Positions 5,188 to 5,902 of a stretch of 5,902 nt of DNA are shown one piece after another. This DNA comes from an archaeon (GTDB lineage Archaea > B1Sed10-29 > WALL01): the NCBI GenBank assembly GCA_030592525.1, contig JAUVIW010000061.1, positions 1-5,902 on the forward strand, given 5' to 3'. The notes under the pieces are model-generated. The model worked only from the letters and a program-made list of their open reading frames with translations, did not search any database and was not told the DNA's origin. Position 1 is the stretch's first letter; each line of letters opens with the position of its first letter. The translations under genes were made by a program, and so were the position numbers.

Positions 5188-5742
5188 GTGAATAACAAAG
5201 CGAATAACATAACGAAGCTGCTGAAGGCCCTCAAGAAGAGGGACTCGATAGAGCTCAAGCGCCTGAGCAACCGGTTCATCGAGCGCGCTGCTGTCGAGGA
5301 AAACAAGGCCTTGGTCGATTTGTCCCTGATTGCTTATGCTTTGTACAAGATGCTCTCGAAGCTTCACTTGCGCGAGCGCCCGGAGTGGGATGCGTTCATG
5401 AAGGATGTCGAAGGTGACTTGGGTGAGGCTGAAAAGCTTGGTAACCAAGCAGACCTCGAAAGCATTCTTGAGAAGGATATCATCCGTGACATCCATGAGA
5501 TGAACGAGAGCTTCGGCAACTACATGCACGATGTCTTGGAGCAGGCGCGCACCAAGCAGGCTTCGCGCATTTACGCACGCGGCCTCTCGCTGAGCAAGGC
5601 TTTGGAGCTCACGCACGCCGACCGCTACCAGGTGCTGCAGTACATTGGTGACACCCGCATCCACGACCGCCCGTTCACCAGCAACATGAGTGTGGTGGAC
5701 AGGTACCGCATTGCGAAGAAAGTGCTTGGGGGTGGTGAGTAG
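5188..5742 (+). CDS. Helical protein of unknown function, possible C-terminal helix-turn-helix
   Basis: I do not recognise a named family. The 184-residue product is charged and almost wholly helical in appearance, with no signal peptide, membrane segment or cysteine. Residues 1-125 show long amphipathic stretches (for example LLKALKKRDSIELKRLSNRF, 11-30). Residues 124-156 (from KQASRIYARG to YIGDTRI) have the pattern 'S-L-x-x-A-x-E-L-T-x-x-x-x-x-x-V-L-x-Y-I', which resembles the helix-turn-helix of UPF0175-type antitoxins ('S-h-G-x-A-A-E-L-x-G-h-S'), though weakly. A conserved-looking end, SVVDRYRIAKKVL, follows. It starts with GTG six bases after FEN1 and ends in a TAGTG junction with the PIN gene. 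The gene order small helical protein then PIN is that of an antitoxin-toxin pair, but a housekeeping role next to FEN1 is as likely. Confidence 0.75.
   Translation: MNNKANNITKLLKALKKRDSIELKRLSNRFIERAAVEENKALVDLSLIAYALYKMLSKLHLRERPEWDAFMKDVEGDLGEAEKLGNQADLESILEKDIIRDIHEMNESFGNYMHDVLEQARTKQASRIYARGLSLSKALELTHADRYQVLQYIGDTRIHDRPFTSNMSVVDRYRIAKKVLGGGE
5728..5734 (+). promoter_or_regulatory. Shine-Dalgarno site of the PIN gene
   Basis: GGGGGTG differs from the consensus GGAGGTG by one base and lies seven bases ahead of the GTG at 5742. It also encodes the Gly-rich C-terminus of the preceding protein, which supports tight translational coupling. Confidence 0.5.
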
Positions 5743-5902
5743 TGGCACAAGTTGTCTGTGACGCAAGCTCGCTCATTTCCTTGAGTGACAACTGCCTGCT
5801 TTGGATTCTTGATGAGCTCGACTCCCAGTTCCTGGTTCCCATGGCCGTGAAGCGCGAGCTTGTTGACAAGCCGATGCGCTCGAATAAGTTTGAGCTGAAG
5901 GC
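5742..5902 (+). CDS. PIN-domain protein, putative ribonuclease, C-terminus beyond window
   Basis: Only 53 codons are present, and the frame is open to the right edge. The start MAQVVCDASSLISLSDNCLL has the first PIN strand with acidic D7 ('h-x-D-x-S-x-L-I-x-L'). After helix 19-26, FLVPMAVKREL (30-40) gives the second strand and helix with acidic E39 ('h-P-x-x-V-x-x-E-L'). Two of the expected four acidic residues are therefore visible; the others would be downstream. PIN domains are metal-dependent RNases found in VapC toxins and in archaeal RNA processing. The GTG start shares one base with the preceding TAG stop, indicating coexpression. Whether it is a toxin, an RNA-processing enzyme or a conserved housekeeping archaeal PIN protein cannot be told from this fragment. 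Confidence 0.7.
   Translation, partial: MAQVVCDASSLISLSDNCLLWILDELDSQFLVPMAVKRELVDKPMRSNKFELK

Noticed and set aside
4786..5766. Long minus-strand open frame (326 codons) opposite FEN1 and the helical protein
   Set aside because: It lies antisense to well-supported genes, its translation shows no recognisable domain, and its openness follows from the biased codon use of the real genes.
1..5902. tRNA, rRNA, CRISPR array, insertion sequence or integrase
   Set aside because: Reading both strands showed no clover-leaf, no regularly spaced repeats, no terminal inverted repeats and no transposase or integrase motifs.

Overview
The window looks like a piece of an archaeal chromosome, most likely from a small-genome lineage of the DPANN type. 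The evidence is an archaeal/eukaryotic-type flap endonuclease (FEN1) with a C-terminal PCNA-binding tail, an archaeal form III RuBisCO, AT-rich boxes sitting about 26-29 bases ahead of first genes (TATA boxes of near-leaderless transcripts), and Shine-Dalgarno sequences only ahead of internal operon genes. The lineage assignment is inference; no rRNA or other marker is present.

Layout from left to right: (1) a minus-strand gene running off the left edge, encoding an N-terminally membrane-anchored surface protein with a beta-sandwich (CARDB/NEW3-like) region; (2) a divergent promoter region; (3) a plus-strand pair, a GNAT-type acetyltransferase overlapping an M20 zinc peptidase/deacylase; (4) a convergent minus-strand RuBisCO gene, whose true start is probably 33 bases inside the longest reading frame; (5) a second divergent promoter region; (6) a small secreted, membrane-anchored protein with two identical-spacing four-cysteine repeats; (7) a plus-strand operon of FEN1, a helical protein with a possible helix-turn-helix C-terminus, and a PIN-domain protein cut by the right edge.

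How they work together: RuBisCO in archaea without a Calvin cycle belongs to nucleotide salvage, turning ribulose-1,5-bisphosphate derived from AMP into 3-phosphoglycerate; its usual partners, AMP phosphorylase and ribose-1,5-bisphosphate isomerase, are not in this window. The GNAT/M20 overlap suggests an acyl-adding and an acyl-removing enzyme made together. FEN1 processes flaps during lagging-strand synthesis and repair; the two genes after it are tightly coupled (6-base gap, then 1-base overlap) and probably cotranscribed with it.

No tRNA, rRNA, CRISPR array, insertion sequence or integrase was seen. The points most worth a second look are the eight-cysteine membrane protein with a sortase-like tail, the FEN1-helical protein-PIN operon, a possible compensated frameshift inside the M20 gene, and the uniform leaderless promoter geometry, which revises the RuBisCO start and hints at a non-standard start for the GNAT gene.
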